Counted from the first letter of the stretch, positions 15,868 to 25,067 are shown. The stretch is DNA of 64,000 nt from Cellvibrionales bacterium (GCA_016713115.1 JADJPU010000001.1:1612001-1676000), one strand, 5' to 3'. Notes: generated from the letters alone by a model not told the origin. Program-made: numbers and translations.

Positions 15868-17406
15868 ATGAAGCTTATGTTGCCTACTCAGTCGCGCCAG
15901 TGGTTTGCGCTGGCTGTCTTGCTATTGATTGCAGCCGTCGTGCGTTGGCCGTTCACGACACTGGATTTCAATTCGCTGCTCACCACTTATCTTGCAGACG
16001 ATGCGTTCTACTATTTTAAAATCGCCAGTCATCTCGCCATTGATCATCGCATTACTTACGACGGAGAACAATTAAGTAATGGTTTTCATCCGCTGTGGTT
16101 GGCGGTGATTACACCGTTTTATACCGCCGCCAATCATGGTGTAGATTTTGTGTATCGCGTGCAGTGGTTGATGTTTGGTGTTGATTTGCTGACAGTCGTT
16201 GCGTTGTTTCATCTCTTGCAAAAGCTAAAGACGGGTCTGCTGGTCGCTTTTATTGGAGCTTTGTTATTTTGTATTCATTCGTCGTTTGTTGATATTCAAA
16301 TGAATGGGCTGGAAACATCGCTCAACACCTTGCTGCTGTTGTTGTTGTGCAATGGTTTCATTGAGATATATCGACAAGAAAATATTGCGTGGCGAGTCTG
16401 TGTTTGTCTTGGTGCGCTAACAGGATTGGCTTTTCTGGTGCGTACGGATAATGCCATTACCGTGCTGTTGTTGTTTGCCTGTTTGGCGTGGTATTCACGC
16501 AAACAGTGGCGGATAAATTATCTGTGCTTATTGAGCGCAGGTGTTGTTGCCGGTTTGATCGTGCTGCCGTGGTTGCTGTGGAATTGGTTAAATTTTGGCA
16601 GTTTTGTACAGAGCAGTGGAAAAATAGAAACGATTTATTGGGGCGAGCCACAATTCAATTGGCAGCGTACGGTGTTTGGTTTTTTGATGTTGCCATGGAA
16701 AGTTTATGAGCAGTTGCAGGTTTTTGGTCGGTTGTTTATTGCGCCGGTAAGCAATGCGAAATTTGTGTCTATTGGCGTTGTGGTTTTTTTTGCGGGGTCG
16801 CTGCTTTGGCTTGGTCGCAGTAGACGCGTTTCTCGTGAGATGAAGGCATTGGCGATTTTTTGTGCTGCGGTGCTGGTTGTCTTTATTTATCACGCGGCAT
16901 TCCGCAGTTTTGTGCGGACTTGGTATTACATCCCCGTAGCCATGGTTCTCTTGCTCTTGGTGACGACAGTAGTAGCGCAGATGCCGAAAAAATGGAGTGT
17001 ATCGGTGTTGATGTTGTGTGTGCTGTCCGTGGTTATGTTGTATTCACCGTTAAAATTAACGCGGAAAGTAGCTGAGCCTTCTTCGCATCAAGTAGTAGCG
17101 GATTGGATCAATGCCAACACACCACCCAATGCCGTTATCGGCTCCATGAACTCAGGTGTGTTGAGTTATTTGGCGCAGCGCAAAGTAATCAATTTGGATG
17201 GCGTGGTAGATGTACGCTCCATGCAGGCGCATTGGCAGAAGCGACAGCCTGAATATATCCATGAGCGCGGCATTCATTATTTGGTAGATAACGACGGTGC
17301 ACGCGCATTTTTTTGTCGTGAAAACCCACTACACACCTGTGTGCCGGTGTTTTCGTTTGGTGATGTGCGCAATAGCAACAAAGTGGTAGAAATCGTCAAT
17401 AAATAG
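15868..17406 (+). CDS. polytopic membrane protein, GT39/ArnT-like glycosyltransferase family
   Basis: A 512-residue protein with about ten to twelve predicted membrane helices and a C-terminal soluble domain of roughly 110 residues (from about SSHQVVADWINANTPPNAVI). After the first helix comes the acidic pair in LADDAFYYFKIASHL and the NGFHPLW motif, the arrangement seen in lipid-linked-sugar-dependent glycosyltransferases of the GT39/GT-C type. The likely role is transfer of a sugar from a polyprenyl-phosphate donor on the periplasmic face. Acceptor and sugar are unknown. It begins the glycan-related cassette that runs to 21211, and converges with a GT2 gene 3 bp away. Confidence 0.8.
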   Translation: MKLMLPTQSRQWFALAVLLLIAAVVRWPFTTLDFNSLLTTYLADDAFYYFKIASHLAIDHRITYDGEQLSNGFHPLWLAVITPFYTAANHGVDFVYRVQWLMFGVDLLTVVALFHLLQKLKTGLLVAFIGALLFCIHSSFVDIQMNGLETSLNTLLLLLLCNGFIEIYRQENIAWRVCVCLGALTGLAFLVRTDNAITVLLLFACLAWYSRKQWRINYLCLLSAGVVAGLIVLPWLLWNWLNFGSFVQSSGKIETIYWGEPQFNWQRTVFGFLMLPWKVYEQLQVFGRLFIAPVSNAKFVSIGVVVFFAGSLLWLGRSRRVSREMKALAIFCAAVLVVFIYHAAFRSFVRTWYYIPVAMVLLLLVTTVVAQMPKKWSVSVLMLCVLSVVMLYSPLKLTRKVAEPSSHQVVADWINANTPPNAVIGSMNSGVLSYLAQRKVINLDGVVDVRSMQAHWQKRQPEYIHERGIHYLVDNDGARAFFCRENPLHTCVPVFSFGDVRNSNKVVEIVNK

Positions 17407-17409
17407 CGT

Positions 17410-18252
17410 CTAGAGCCAATGCCAGCCGTGTTGTGAGAAAAAACGGTAACCGGAACGGGCGAACTGTGAGATGTGCCACCAGCCTTTGCGCGCGGCATGG
17501 CCGCCATCGTGAACAATCTGCATTTCAGGCAGGAAAGTGATTTTTGCCGTTGCGCGCAGGCGAACCGATAGATCAAAGTCCTCGAAATACAGAAAGTAAT
17601 TTTCAGAAAAACCGTTCAATTTTTGCAAGAGCGCCGTGCGCACTAGCATGCAACAGCCGCTGGCAATTTCTACGGCATCACAAGGTTGATTAGACAAATA
17701 TTCGCTGTGCATTTCATAGCGCGCGAGGCGCTTGGCAAACAGGTTTTTTAAAACGGTGGGAGCAAAGCCGCGCAGTAAAAAATCCAATACGGTGGGGTGG
17801 CGTTTGCTAAGAAATAACGGCGTACCATGGTTGTTGACAGCATATGGCGTCACCATGCCGGTGTTGGCATCGTTGTGCAGATAATCCAAGGCAACAGTTA
17901 AGGCATTTGTATCCAAATACACATCAGGGTTGAGTAACAAATGGAAGTCGCTGCCTTGCTGTAGGCAGAGATTGTGTGCCTGTCCATAGCCTAAGTTTTT
18001 TTCTGGACAGATAAAACGCAGGGAGTCCACGCCGTCTACGCGTGTAAATAGTGAGGAAAACTTGTCGCCGTCCTCACTGGCTGCGTTATCGACCACCACG
18101 AGACTGATGCGCGCAACGGGGCGCTGCTCGCGTAACTGACGGATGCTCTCGCTGAGGCTGGTGCGAAAACGCAACAGCTCGGTGCTGCTATTGCGAAATA
18201 GCACCACGCTGATCGAGAGAAAAATAGGTGTTTCATAAACGACGGTGTTCAT
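17410..18252 (-). CDS. glycosyltransferase family 2 (rhamnosyltransferase-like)
   Basis: GT-A-fold cytoplasmic glycosyltransferase of about 280 residues. It shows the N-terminal SISVVLFRN strand, VVVDNAASEDG, NLGYGQAHNLCL, the DxD-like LLNPDVYLD and the acceptor-side FLYFEDFDLSVRLR. These features are common in dTDP-rhamnosyltransferases of O-antigen or exopolysaccharide clusters. The ATG at 18252 is chosen; a GTG six codons upstream is possible and neither has a good ribosome site. It is divergent from the sulfotransferase gene. Confidence 0.85.
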   Translation of the reverse strand: MNTVVYETPIFLSISVVLFRNSSTELLRFRTSLSESIRQLREQRPVARISLVVVDNAASEDGDKFSSLFTRVDGVDSLRFICPEKNLGYGQAHNLCLQQGSDFHLLLNPDVYLDTNALTVALDYLHNDANTGMVTPYAVNNHGTPLFLSKRHPTVLDFLLRGFAPTVLKNLFAKRLARYEMHSEYLSNQPCDAVEIASGCCMLVRTALLQKLNGFSENYFLYFEDFDLSVRLRATAKITFLPEMQIVHDGGHAARKGWWHISQFARSGYRFFSQHGWHWL

Positions 18253-18342
18253 GCTGACATTGTACGGCACCGGCGTGGGGTGCCAATCCTAGCTAGCCTG
18301 CTTTATGATTCTAACCAGTATAAAAACGATATTGAGTACGGA

Positions 18343-19110
18343 ATGATAGGAAGACCTCAGCGTATTTTGTGTGTCCTCGGCATGCACCGTTCTGGCACGA
18401 GCTGTTTAACCGGTTCCTTGCAGCAGGGCGGGCTGTTTCTCGGCAAGCACCACACTTGGAACGAATACAATCGTCGCGGCAATCGTGAAAATCAGGATGT
18501 CGTCAATTTGCACGAAGCGATTTTCAAAGCCAATGCGCTCACCTGGAAAAAGCCTACTGGCATTTCTTTAGCGCAAGGTATTCCGTCTGATTTGGCAGAT
18601 TTAGGCGATAGCAAATCGGCGCAGTGGGAGCCTCAACATAGCGAGCGCGCGCAGGAAATTCTCGCCGAATATGCCGATAAGCCGCTTTGGGGATTCAAAG
18701 ATCCGCGCACTTTATTGGTATTGGACGGCTGGCGTGCTTTGGTGCCGGATATGGAATTTGTGGGCATTTATCGGCATCCATTTGCGGTGGCACAATCTTT
18801 GGCTAGTCGCCCAGCGATGCCAGTGTCCATCGAAGAAGGCTTGGCAATGTGGTATGTCTACAACAAAAAATTATTGCAGGCGCATCAAAAAAAACCGTTT
18901 CCCGTGTTGTGTTTTGATTGGAGTGAGGAGCGCTTTCATCGCGCTTTGGATGTGTTGCATGCACAGATTGGCTTGGCCCCTGTGCCAGAAAACGAACGGT
19001 TTTACACCAAAGAATTGCACAAACAGGCGGCAGATTTTTCTGTGGTGTTGCCTGAGCCAGTGCAACAGTTATATCAACAACTTGAACAGATAGCCGCAAA
19101 TCATGAGTAA
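18343..19110 (+). CDS. sulfotransferase family protein
   Basis: PAPS-dependent sulfotransferase of about 255 residues. The 5'-phosphosulfate loop is LGMHRSGTSCLTGSL near the N terminus. The 3'-phosphate region is probably FVGIYRHPFAVAQSLASR. A WGFKDPRTLLVLDGW segment precedes it. The ATG at 18343 places the P-loop strand (RILCVLGMHRSG) correctly; the frame is open from a GTG at 18280 that adds 21 unrelated residues. Its last codons overlap the start of the next glycosyltransferase by 8 bases, so they are co-translated. The likely substrate is a surface glycan made by the neighbouring enzymes; this is inferred from position. Confidence 0.85.
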   Translation: MIGRPQRILCVLGMHRSGTSCLTGSLQQGGLFLGKHHTWNEYNRRGNRENQDVVNLHEAIFKANALTWKKPTGISLAQGIPSDLADLGDSKSAQWEPQHSERAQEILAEYADKPLWGFKDPRTLLVLDGWRALVPDMEFVGIYRHPFAVAQSLASRPAMPVSIEEGLAMWYVYNKKLLQAHQKKPFPVLCFDWSEERFHRALDVLHAQIGLAPVPENERFYTKELHKQAADFSVVLPEPVQQLYQQLEQIAANHE

Positions 19111-19792
19111 TACACCCACACCGAAAGGGATTCCCAATTCGCCACAGCCGATTAAATGGTTTGATGCGGCGATGCCTGTGATACCGCGCGATGATGCGCA
19201 GTATTTACAGAGTGATGCGCCGCGATTGTCGATTGTGGTGATGGTGTACAAAATGCCGGAGCAGGCGAAAAAAACACTGTATTCCCTGAGTGCGGCGTAT
19301 CAGCGCGGCGTGACAGAAAACGATTACGAAGTGATCGTGATGGAAAATCCTTCTTCGCGCATGCTGGGTAAAGCAGAAGCGGAAAAATGGGGCGGCAACT
19401 TCCACTATCAAGCGTATCCAGAAACTCTGCCCACGCCGGTGAATGCGATGAACTTTGGTGCGGCGCATGCACGCGGGCGCATGATTGCGGTGATGATAGA
19501 CGGAGCGCGCATGGTGTCGCCCGGTATCGTGAATTACATTTTGGCAGCCGAGCGTTTGCATCAAGACGTGGTGGTGGCCGTGCCCGGTTATCACTTGGGC
19601 AATAAAGTGCAGCAGGAGGCGATGCTGGAAGGTTATGACGAAGCGTACGAACAAACATTGTTAGACAAAGTGCAGTGGCCGCAAGACGGTTACCGCCTGT
19701 TTGAAATTTGCTGTTTGTCGGGCACCAGTGCCGGTGGCTATTTAAAGCCTTTGGGTGAGAGCAATGTGTTGGCCATGCCGCGCCATATTTAG
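19103..19792 (+). CDS. GT-A-like glycosyltransferase, first part of a frameshifted gene (paralog 1)
   Basis: N-terminal two thirds of a GT2-like protein: LSIVVMVYKMPEQAKKTL, ENDYEVIVMEN, then MIDGARMVSPGIVNYI in place of a classical DxD, and VPGYHLGNKVQQ. It ends at TAG 19790 after AMPRHI. The next 120 residues, in the +1 frame, continue the alignment to the intact paralog at 20147-21211. The disruption lies between about 19781 and 19792 (CGCCATATTTAGGG) and is cured by removing one base. The start ATG overlaps the sulfotransferase stop (ATGAGTAA). Donor and acceptor sugars are unknown. Confidence 0.75.
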   Translation: MSNTPTPKGIPNSPQPIKWFDAAMPVIPRDDAQYLQSDAPRLSIVVMVYKMPEQAKKTLYSLSAAYQRGVTENDYEVIVMENPSSRMLGKAEAEKWGGNFHYQAYPETLPTPVNAMNFGAAHARGRMIAVMIDGARMVSPGIVNYILAAERLHQDVVVAVPGYHLGNKVQQEAMLEGYDEAYEQTLLDKVQWPQDGYRLFEICCLSGTSAGGYLKPLGESNVLAMPRHI

Positions 19793-20150
19793 GGAAAAAC
19801 TGGGCGGCTACGATGCGGGTTTTACCGAAACAGGTGGCGGACAGTGCAATTTGGATTTGCATAAACGCGCAGTGGAATTGCCAGAAACGGTGTTGGTGAC
19901 CTTGATCGGTGAAGGTTCCTTCCATCAATTTCACGGTGGCATTACCACCGGCACAAAGGGTGAGGAGCGTTTGAAAGCGATGCAAGATCACTTTAATCAA
20001 TACGCCGCGCTGCGCGGGCAAGCATACACGCCACCACTCAAACGCAGCATTGTGCTCGGTGCACTGCCGGATTGCGCGCTGCGTTTTGTGCGCCATTCAG
20101 CCAGTGTGGTGATGAAAAATCGCGGTGATATACCGAGGGATTGGAAATGA
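19755..20150 (+). CDS. GT-A-like glycosyltransferase, second part of the frameshifted gene (paralog 1)
   Basis: C-terminal part of the gene begun at 19103. Real homology to the paralog starts at FREKLGGYDAGF (about 19788); the preceding residues are out-of-frame read. It contains TGGGQCNLDLHKRAVELPE and the motif GEGSFHQFHGGITT, which is shared almost word for word with the neighbour (GEGSFHQFHGGVTT). There is no separate ribosome site at 19755, so it is a fragment rather than an independent gene. Its TGA overlaps the ATG of the next gene (ATGA at 20147-20150). Confidence 0.65.
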   Translation: MRAMCWPCRAIFREKLGGYDAGFTETGGGQCNLDLHKRAVELPETVLVTLIGEGSFHQFHGGITTGTKGEERLKAMQDHFNQYAALRGQAYTPPLKRSIVLGALPDCALRFVRHSASVVMKNRGDIPRDWK

Positions 20151-21211
20151 ATACAGAAAAAAAGCTATTGCTGTCGATTATTGTGATTGTGTATGACATG
20201 CCGCGTCAGGCTATGAACACGCTGTTCAGTCTTGCGCTGCCGTATCAAAAAAATGTGACAGAAAATGATTACGAAGTGATCGTGGTGGAAAATCGCTCTG
20301 CGCATTGTTTGGATGCCGCTGCCGTTGCTGCACTGGGTTCGCAGTTTCGCTATTTTTTGCGCGATGAAGCCGGTGTGTCGCCTGTTCCCGCTGTCAATTT
20401 TGCATTTAGTCAGTGCCGAGGCGAACAAATCGGTTTGATTATTGATGGTGCGCGTATCGTCTCGCCGCGTGTGATCGAGTACGCCATGTTAGCGGCGCGC
20501 ATGACAGAGCAAGCACTGGTGATGGTGCCCGGCTACCACCTCGGCGAAAAAGACCATAAATTCCATGTGCAAGCAGGGCACAGCGAAACCTTGGAAATAG
20601 AAAAATTATCCGAGTTGGCGTGGCAGGAAAACGGCTATCGTTTGTTCAAATGGGCGTGCTGGAGCTCCAGCAATCAGCGCGGTTATTTGCAGCCCATGCA
20701 AGAGTGCAATGCACTGTTTTGTTCGGCAGAAAATTTCAAACGCATCGGCGGTGCCGATGAACGCTTCGATCAGCCCGGTGGCGGTTCTATCAATTTGTAT
20801 TTGTATCGCAAGCTCGGCATGTTGCCGGATATTGTGTTGTATGTGTTGCCCGGCGAAGGCTCGTTTCACCAGTTTCATGGCGGTGTGACCACACAGGAAT
20901 TGCTGGAAGACGATACGCGCCGCGCCGTATTGAAATCTTTTGATACGCGTTTGGAAGAAGTGTGGGGCGGCCCATTCAAAGCCCTAACGCGTGAGCCGAT
21001 ATTGCTCGGTGCGGTCACGCACTGGGCGCAGCCGTTTTTGGAAAAAGCATCAGAGATGGCGAGCCAGCGTTTTGCGCGTTTAACCGCCAATAAAAAACCG
21101 TTCTGGGATGACGATGCACCGTTCAATCGCTTTACCGAAAACGCGATCAGTTGTTTGAACGATGGCTATGAGCGGCCTGCGATTATGAACCAGCAGGACA
21201 TGCCGCGTTAA
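20147..21211 (+). CDS. GT-A-like glycosyltransferase (paralog 2)
   Basis: Intact 354-residue paralog of the preceding split gene. It has SIIVIVYDMPRQAMNTLFS, TENDYEVIVVEN, IDGARIVSPRVIEYAML, VPGYHLGEKDHKFH, FDQPGGGSINLYLYRK and GEGSFHQFHGGVTTQE. It has the Rossmann-like start of GT2 enzymes, but the usual DxD is replaced by an IDGAR motif. The conserved His-rich FHQFHGG motif is unusual and may mark metal or substrate binding. ATG 20147 has a GAGGGA site upstream and overlaps the previous stop. It closes the cassette; gacS converges 13 bp away. Enzymatic specificity is unknown. Confidence 0.8.
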   Translation: MNTEKKLLLSIIVIVYDMPRQAMNTLFSLALPYQKNVTENDYEVIVVENRSAHCLDAAAVAALGSQFRYFLRDEAGVSPVPAVNFAFSQCRGEQIGLIIDGARIVSPRVIEYAMLAARMTEQALVMVPGYHLGEKDHKFHVQAGHSETLEIEKLSELAWQENGYRLFKWACWSSSNQRGYLQPMQECNALFCSAENFKRIGGADERFDQPGGGSINLYLYRKLGMLPDIVLYVLPGEGSFHQFHGGVTTQELLEDDTRRAVLKSFDTRLEEVWGGPFKALTREPILLGAVTHWAQPFLEKASEMASQRFARLTANKKPFWDDDAPFNRFTENAISCLNDGYERPAIMNQQDMPR

Positions 21212-21224
21212 TGGCGCTGCCAGC

Positions 21225-24062
21225 CTACTGAAAGTAAGTGGCGGGGTCATTTTCACGCCGCCAATCCAATAATGCTCCGACCGCTGTGCGAAAGCTTGGC
21301 AATACATCAACGAGATATTCGTTCATTTCTTTTTTAAGCAATGTTTCCATTGCGTCACAGCTATTTTTTAATTGCGTGACACCGCAGTAACAGCAGGCAC
21401 CATGTAACTTGTGGATGCGCTCTCTCGCTTGCACCAAGTCGTTAGATTCTATGGCTTGCACAATGGCCGCGCTGTCCTCTGCCAGTGTTTGAAACAACAT
21501 CTGTAAGATTTCCCCAGCCGCTTCTGGTTTATTGCCGCAGGCTTGCAACGCCAATTTTCTGTCCACGCAATCCCCGTAGAAAGGTGGGATAAAAACGATG
21601 GTAGCATCGGTCTGTTCAGTAGCTTCGATCGGTGTATTTGAGGTGGTGGGCGTTGCCACGGTAGTTGTGTGTGAGTTGGTTTGCGCGGCTTTCCCCCATT
21701 TTTGAAGCATTTGTAGCAACTGCTGTTCGCTGGCTGGTTTGCTCAAAAAATCATTCATGCCGATGCTGAGCATGCGCTGTCTTTGTTCTACCAGTGCGTG
21801 CGCAGTGAGTGCGATGATGCCGGTGCGTCTCGTACTTTGCTTTTCAAGATAGCGAATTTTTTGTGTTGCTTCGATGCCATCCATCACTGGCATTTGTACA
21901 TCCATAAAAATGACCGAGATATCAGGGTTGGCTTTGTAACATTCAATGGCTTCCTCGCCGTTGCTTGCTTGCACAACATGAGCACCGAGATCATGCAGCA
22001 TCGCGCTGATCAGTTTTAAATTGGGCGCGTTGTCATCGACGGCCAACACAACGGGCGGCGTACCTGTCATCGCAATGCGTTGTGCGCTGCTGGTCGGGAT
22101 GTTGTGTGGGATGTTGAGCGTTTGGCACAAAATTTCTAATAGACGACTTTCGGGCAGCGGTTTTTGTAACAGCACAGCGGAAGGAAATAATGACGCCAGT
22201 TGCGCGCGTGCAGGAGCTGTCAACGAGAGAATGACAGGGCAGCGTTGTTGTTGGCAGTGATGTATTACTCGTGTGAGTTGCCGCACATCTTGTTCGTTGT
22301 AACGGACAGGTAAATTGAACAATAGAGCGTGAATAGGGTGTTCGCTGCCAGCATGGCGATTCAGTGTGGGAATTACTTGATCGATATCATCAGCCAATAC
22401 CGGTTGTGCGCCCACGGCTGTCAATATGTGACCGCTGGTCAAGCGAGAGAGTTTTTCTTTGTCACACACCAGAATGTGATGGTTCTTCAGGAGGTCATTG
22501 CTGTTTTCCGTAGTGGTGGTATTGGCAATATCCAAATTGATGGTGAACCAAAAAGTCGTGTTGCCTGGATCACTGTGGTAGCCAATATCGCCACCCATTT
22601 GGCGCACAATATTTCGAGATATCGCTAAGCCTAAACCTGTGCCTGCGTGCTTGCGTGTGGAAGTGCTATCCAATTGCGTAAAGGCTTTAAAAATCTCGTT
22701 GTTGCCATTGGGTAAGCCTTTGCCATGATCGGTGACTTCGATTTTGAGCAATGCTTTTTGTTGCTCCAGTATGTCGGCAGCAATGCGTACTTCGATATTA
22801 TCTTCTTCCGAAAATTTGATGGCATTGCCAATTAAGTTGGTCAGTACTTGTCTGATGCGCAAAGGGTCACCAAGCAAGCGGCGTGGTACATCGCTGTAAA
22901 TGATGGGTAGTAACTCTAGTCCTTTGTCATGTGCGCCTGGAGCAAGAATTTGTAGCACATCTTCCAGCACTTCTTGAATGTTAAATGAGGTGTAATCCAG
23001 AACCAGCTTTCCAGCTTCGATCTTAGAGAGGTCTAGCACATCGTTAATCAGCGTCAGCAAACCCTCGGAAGATTTGCGAATATTGCTTAGGTAGTCCTGT
23101 TGTTGTGTGTTGAGCTGTGTTTTAAGTAACAGCTTGCTGAAGCCGATAATGCTGTTGAGCGGCGTACGAATTTCGTGGCTGGTGTTGGCTAGGAATTCAG
23201 ATTTAATGCGACTGGCTTGCACGGCTTCACGACGCGCCAAGTCCAATTCGATGTTTTGAATTTCGATCGTTTCTAGGGTTTCGCGCAAATCCTGCGTCGA
23301 TTGTTCGATATGGCTTTGTAAACTGTCTTGCTCTGCCAGTAGAGCTTCGTGCATTTCGGTGATGGCGTTGTCGAGTTCACGCATTTCAATAATGCGGCTA
23401 TCAGTGATGGGCTCAGTAGTCTCGCCTTTGGCTCGGATGTTGGTGTTGCTGATAATTCTTTTGACAACTTCAGTGAGACGCTCGCCAAACTGCATGGCGA
23501 ACCAAAAGGCGCCAGCCAGCACGATGAACACAATGCTGATATCAACCAATGTGGTGCGGTATTTATGCAGCATGATGAAACTTTGCGAATACTCTAAACG
23601 CGCCCAGCCGATGGGGAGGTTGCGAGGGTCGCTGCTTTCAATACGGATGGAACCTGCAAGGCGTGGTTGTTTTATGGGTATCACCACTTGTCGCGTGTTT
23701 TTGGCGCTGAAATCTAGGGTGTCTGAAGTGAAGAGATTCGTTACTGTTTCCAGTTGTGTATGCAAGGGACCTGCATGTGCAATTTCTTTGCTAGTGGCAT
23801 CGTAAAAACTGATTGAACGCAGCAGAGGATATTCCAGCGCAAGTTGAGCAGTGCTTTCCAGTGTGGCGATATCACCATCTCGTAATGCGCGATAGGCTTG
23901 CCGTGCTACTTGCTGGCTGTATACATCGCTCATTTCGTTTTCATACTGTGCAATATCGCGCACCAATGCGTAAGTGAGATAGGCGCCAATTAATAAGGCG
24001 CATACGATGCCAGGACCTAGGGCGAATATCGCGATGTAAGTGCGTAGATTGCTATGACGCAT
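21225..24062 (-). CDS. gacS: hybrid sensor kinase GacS/BarA
   Basis: Unorthodox inner-membrane kinase of 945 residues that feeds the Gac/Rsm post-transcriptional cascade through GacA (not in this window). In order: TM helix about 9-34, periplasmic sensor to about 170, TM about 172-190, HAMP-like linker, HisKA with His296 in LANTSHEIRTPLNS, and HATPase (DHGKGL, AGTGLGLAISRNIV). A degenerate receiver-like domain starts HHILVCDKEKL. A full receiver follows (VLAVDDNAPN, VIFMDVQMPVMDG, SKPASEQ). The C-terminal Hpt has the phospho-His in ERIHKLHGACCYCG. It is divergent from cysM with relA beyond, the order seen in Pseudomonas apart from a missing rlmD. Confidence 0.95.
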   Translation of the reverse strand: MRHSNLRTYIAIFALGPGIVCALLIGAYLTYALVRDIAQYENEMSDVYSQQVARQAYRALRDGDIATLESTAQLALEYPLLRSISFYDATSKEIAHAGPLHTQLETVTNLFTSDTLDFSAKNTRQVVIPIKQPRLAGSIRIESSDPRNLPIGWARLEYSQSFIMLHKYRTTLVDISIVFIVLAGAFWFAMQFGERLTEVVKRIISNTNIRAKGETTEPITDSRIIEMRELDNAITEMHEALLAEQDSLQSHIEQSTQDLRETLETIEIQNIELDLARREAVQASRIKSEFLANTSHEIRTPLNSIIGFSKLLLKTQLNTQQQDYLSNIRKSSEGLLTLINDVLDLSKIEAGKLVLDYTSFNIQEVLEDVLQILAPGAHDKGLELLPIIYSDVPRRLLGDPLRIRQVLTNLIGNAIKFSEEDNIEVRIAADILEQQKALLKIEVTDHGKGLPNGNNEIFKAFTQLDSTSTRKHAGTGLGLAISRNIVRQMGGDIGYHSDPGNTTFWFTINLDIANTTTTENSNDLLKNHHILVCDKEKLSRLTSGHILTAVGAQPVLADDIDQVIPTLNRHAGSEHPIHALLFNLPVRYNEQDVRQLTRVIHHCQQQRCPVILSLTAPARAQLASLFPSAVLLQKPLPESRLLEILCQTLNIPHNIPTSSAQRIAMTGTPPVVLAVDDNAPNLKLISAMLHDLGAHVVQASNGEEAIECYKANPDISVIFMDVQMPVMDGIEATQKIRYLEKQSTRRTGIIALTAHALVEQRQRMLSIGMNDFLSKPASEQQLLQMLQKWGKAAQTNSHTTTVATPTTSNTPIEATEQTDATIVFIPPFYGDCVDRKLALQACGNKPEAAGEILQMLFQTLAEDSAAIVQAIESNDLVQARERIHKLHGACCYCGVTQLKNSCDAMETLLKKEMNEYLVDVLPSFRTAVGALLDWRRENDPATYFQ

Positions 24063-24142
24063 TAGGGAATCTGTTTTGTTGTCATGAGTGAAACCACGGT
24101 AGAATCCGCGACTGGTTATTATTGTGCAAGGCGGCTATTGCG

Positions 24143-25033
24143 ATGGATTATCCCACAATCGAAAGCTGTATCGGCAACACACCCTTGGTGCGTTTGCAGA
24201 GATTGGGGCAGGGCAATAACAACCACATCTTATTAAAGCTGGAAGGCAATAACCCTGCGGGTTCTGTCAAAGATCGCCCTGCCGCCAGTATGATTGCGGA
24301 AGCGGAACGCAGCGGCCGCATTCAACCCGGCGACACTTTGATTGAAGCCACCAGTGGCAATACTGGCATAGCCTTAGCGATGGTGGCAGCCATCAAAGGT
24401 TATCGCATGATTTTAGTGATGCCTGACAACATGACTGCCGAACGCAAAGCGGCGATGACGGCGTACGGCGCCGAGTTGGTGTTGGTTTCGCAGCAACAGA
24501 GTATGGAAGGTGCGCGCGATTTGGCTTTGCAAATGCAAGCAGAGGGGCGTGGCAAAGTGCTGGATCAATTCGGCAACAACGACAACCCGCTGGCACATTA
24601 CAAAGGCACTGGCCCAGAAATTTGGCAACAGACGACTGGAACAATCACCCATTTTGTGAGTGCGATGGGAACAACCGGTACCATCATGGGTACTTCGCGC
24701 TTTTTGAAAGAAAAAAATCCAGCGATTCAAATTGTGGGCCTGCAACCGCAAGAAGGCGCTAGCATTCCCGGTATTCGTCGCTGGTCGCCAGAATACTTGC
24801 CAAGTATTTTTGATGCGGCGCGTGTGGATACGGTGATAGATATTGCACAGGAAGACGCCGAGTGCACCATGCGCGATCTTGCGCGCAAAGAGGGCGTTTT
24901 TTGCGGCGTTTCTTCCGGTGGTGCGGTGGCTGCTGCGCTGCAGTTGGCAAAAACAGTAAGCAATGCCACTATCGTCGTGATTATTTGTGATCGTGGAGAT
25001 CGTTATTTGTCTTCTGGTATTTATAACGGTTGA
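24143..25033 (+). CDS. cysM: cysteine synthase B (O-acetylserine sulfhydrylase)
   Basis: PLP enzyme making cysteine from O-acetylserine and sulfide or thiosulfate, about 296 residues. It has NTPLVRLQRL, the PLP lysine in NPAGSVKDRPA, the substrate loop EATSGNTGIALAM and the phosphate-binding GTTGTIMGTSRFL. CysM-type features include IPGIRRWSPEYLP near residue 210. The ATG at 24143 (MDYPTIESCIGNTPL) is preferred to an upstream TTG, with an AAGGCGG site 8 bases before it. It sits between gacS and relA as in Pseudomonas. Confidence 0.95.
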   Translation: MDYPTIESCIGNTPLVRLQRLGQGNNNHILLKLEGNNPAGSVKDRPAASMIAEAERSGRIQPGDTLIEATSGNTGIALAMVAAIKGYRMILVMPDNMTAERKAAMTAYGAELVLVSQQQSMEGARDLALQMQAEGRGKVLDQFGNNDNPLAHYKGTGPEIWQQTTGTITHFVSAMGTTGTIMGTSRFLKEKNPAIQIVGLQPQEGASIPGIRRWSPEYLPSIFDAARVDTVIDIAQEDAECTMRDLARKEGVFCGVSSGGAVAAALQLAKTVSNATIVVIICDRGDRYLSSGIYNG

Positions 25034-25067
25034 GACGATTTGTTGTTAACAAGTAGCAGTTATCTCT

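Noticed and set aside
19152..20096. Long antisense frame (314 codons) opposite the split glycosyltransferase
   Set aside because: Composition is low-complexity and His/Cys/Arg-rich, with no recognisable motif; it mirrors the coding strand's third-position bias. The sense strand shows clear homology to its paralog.
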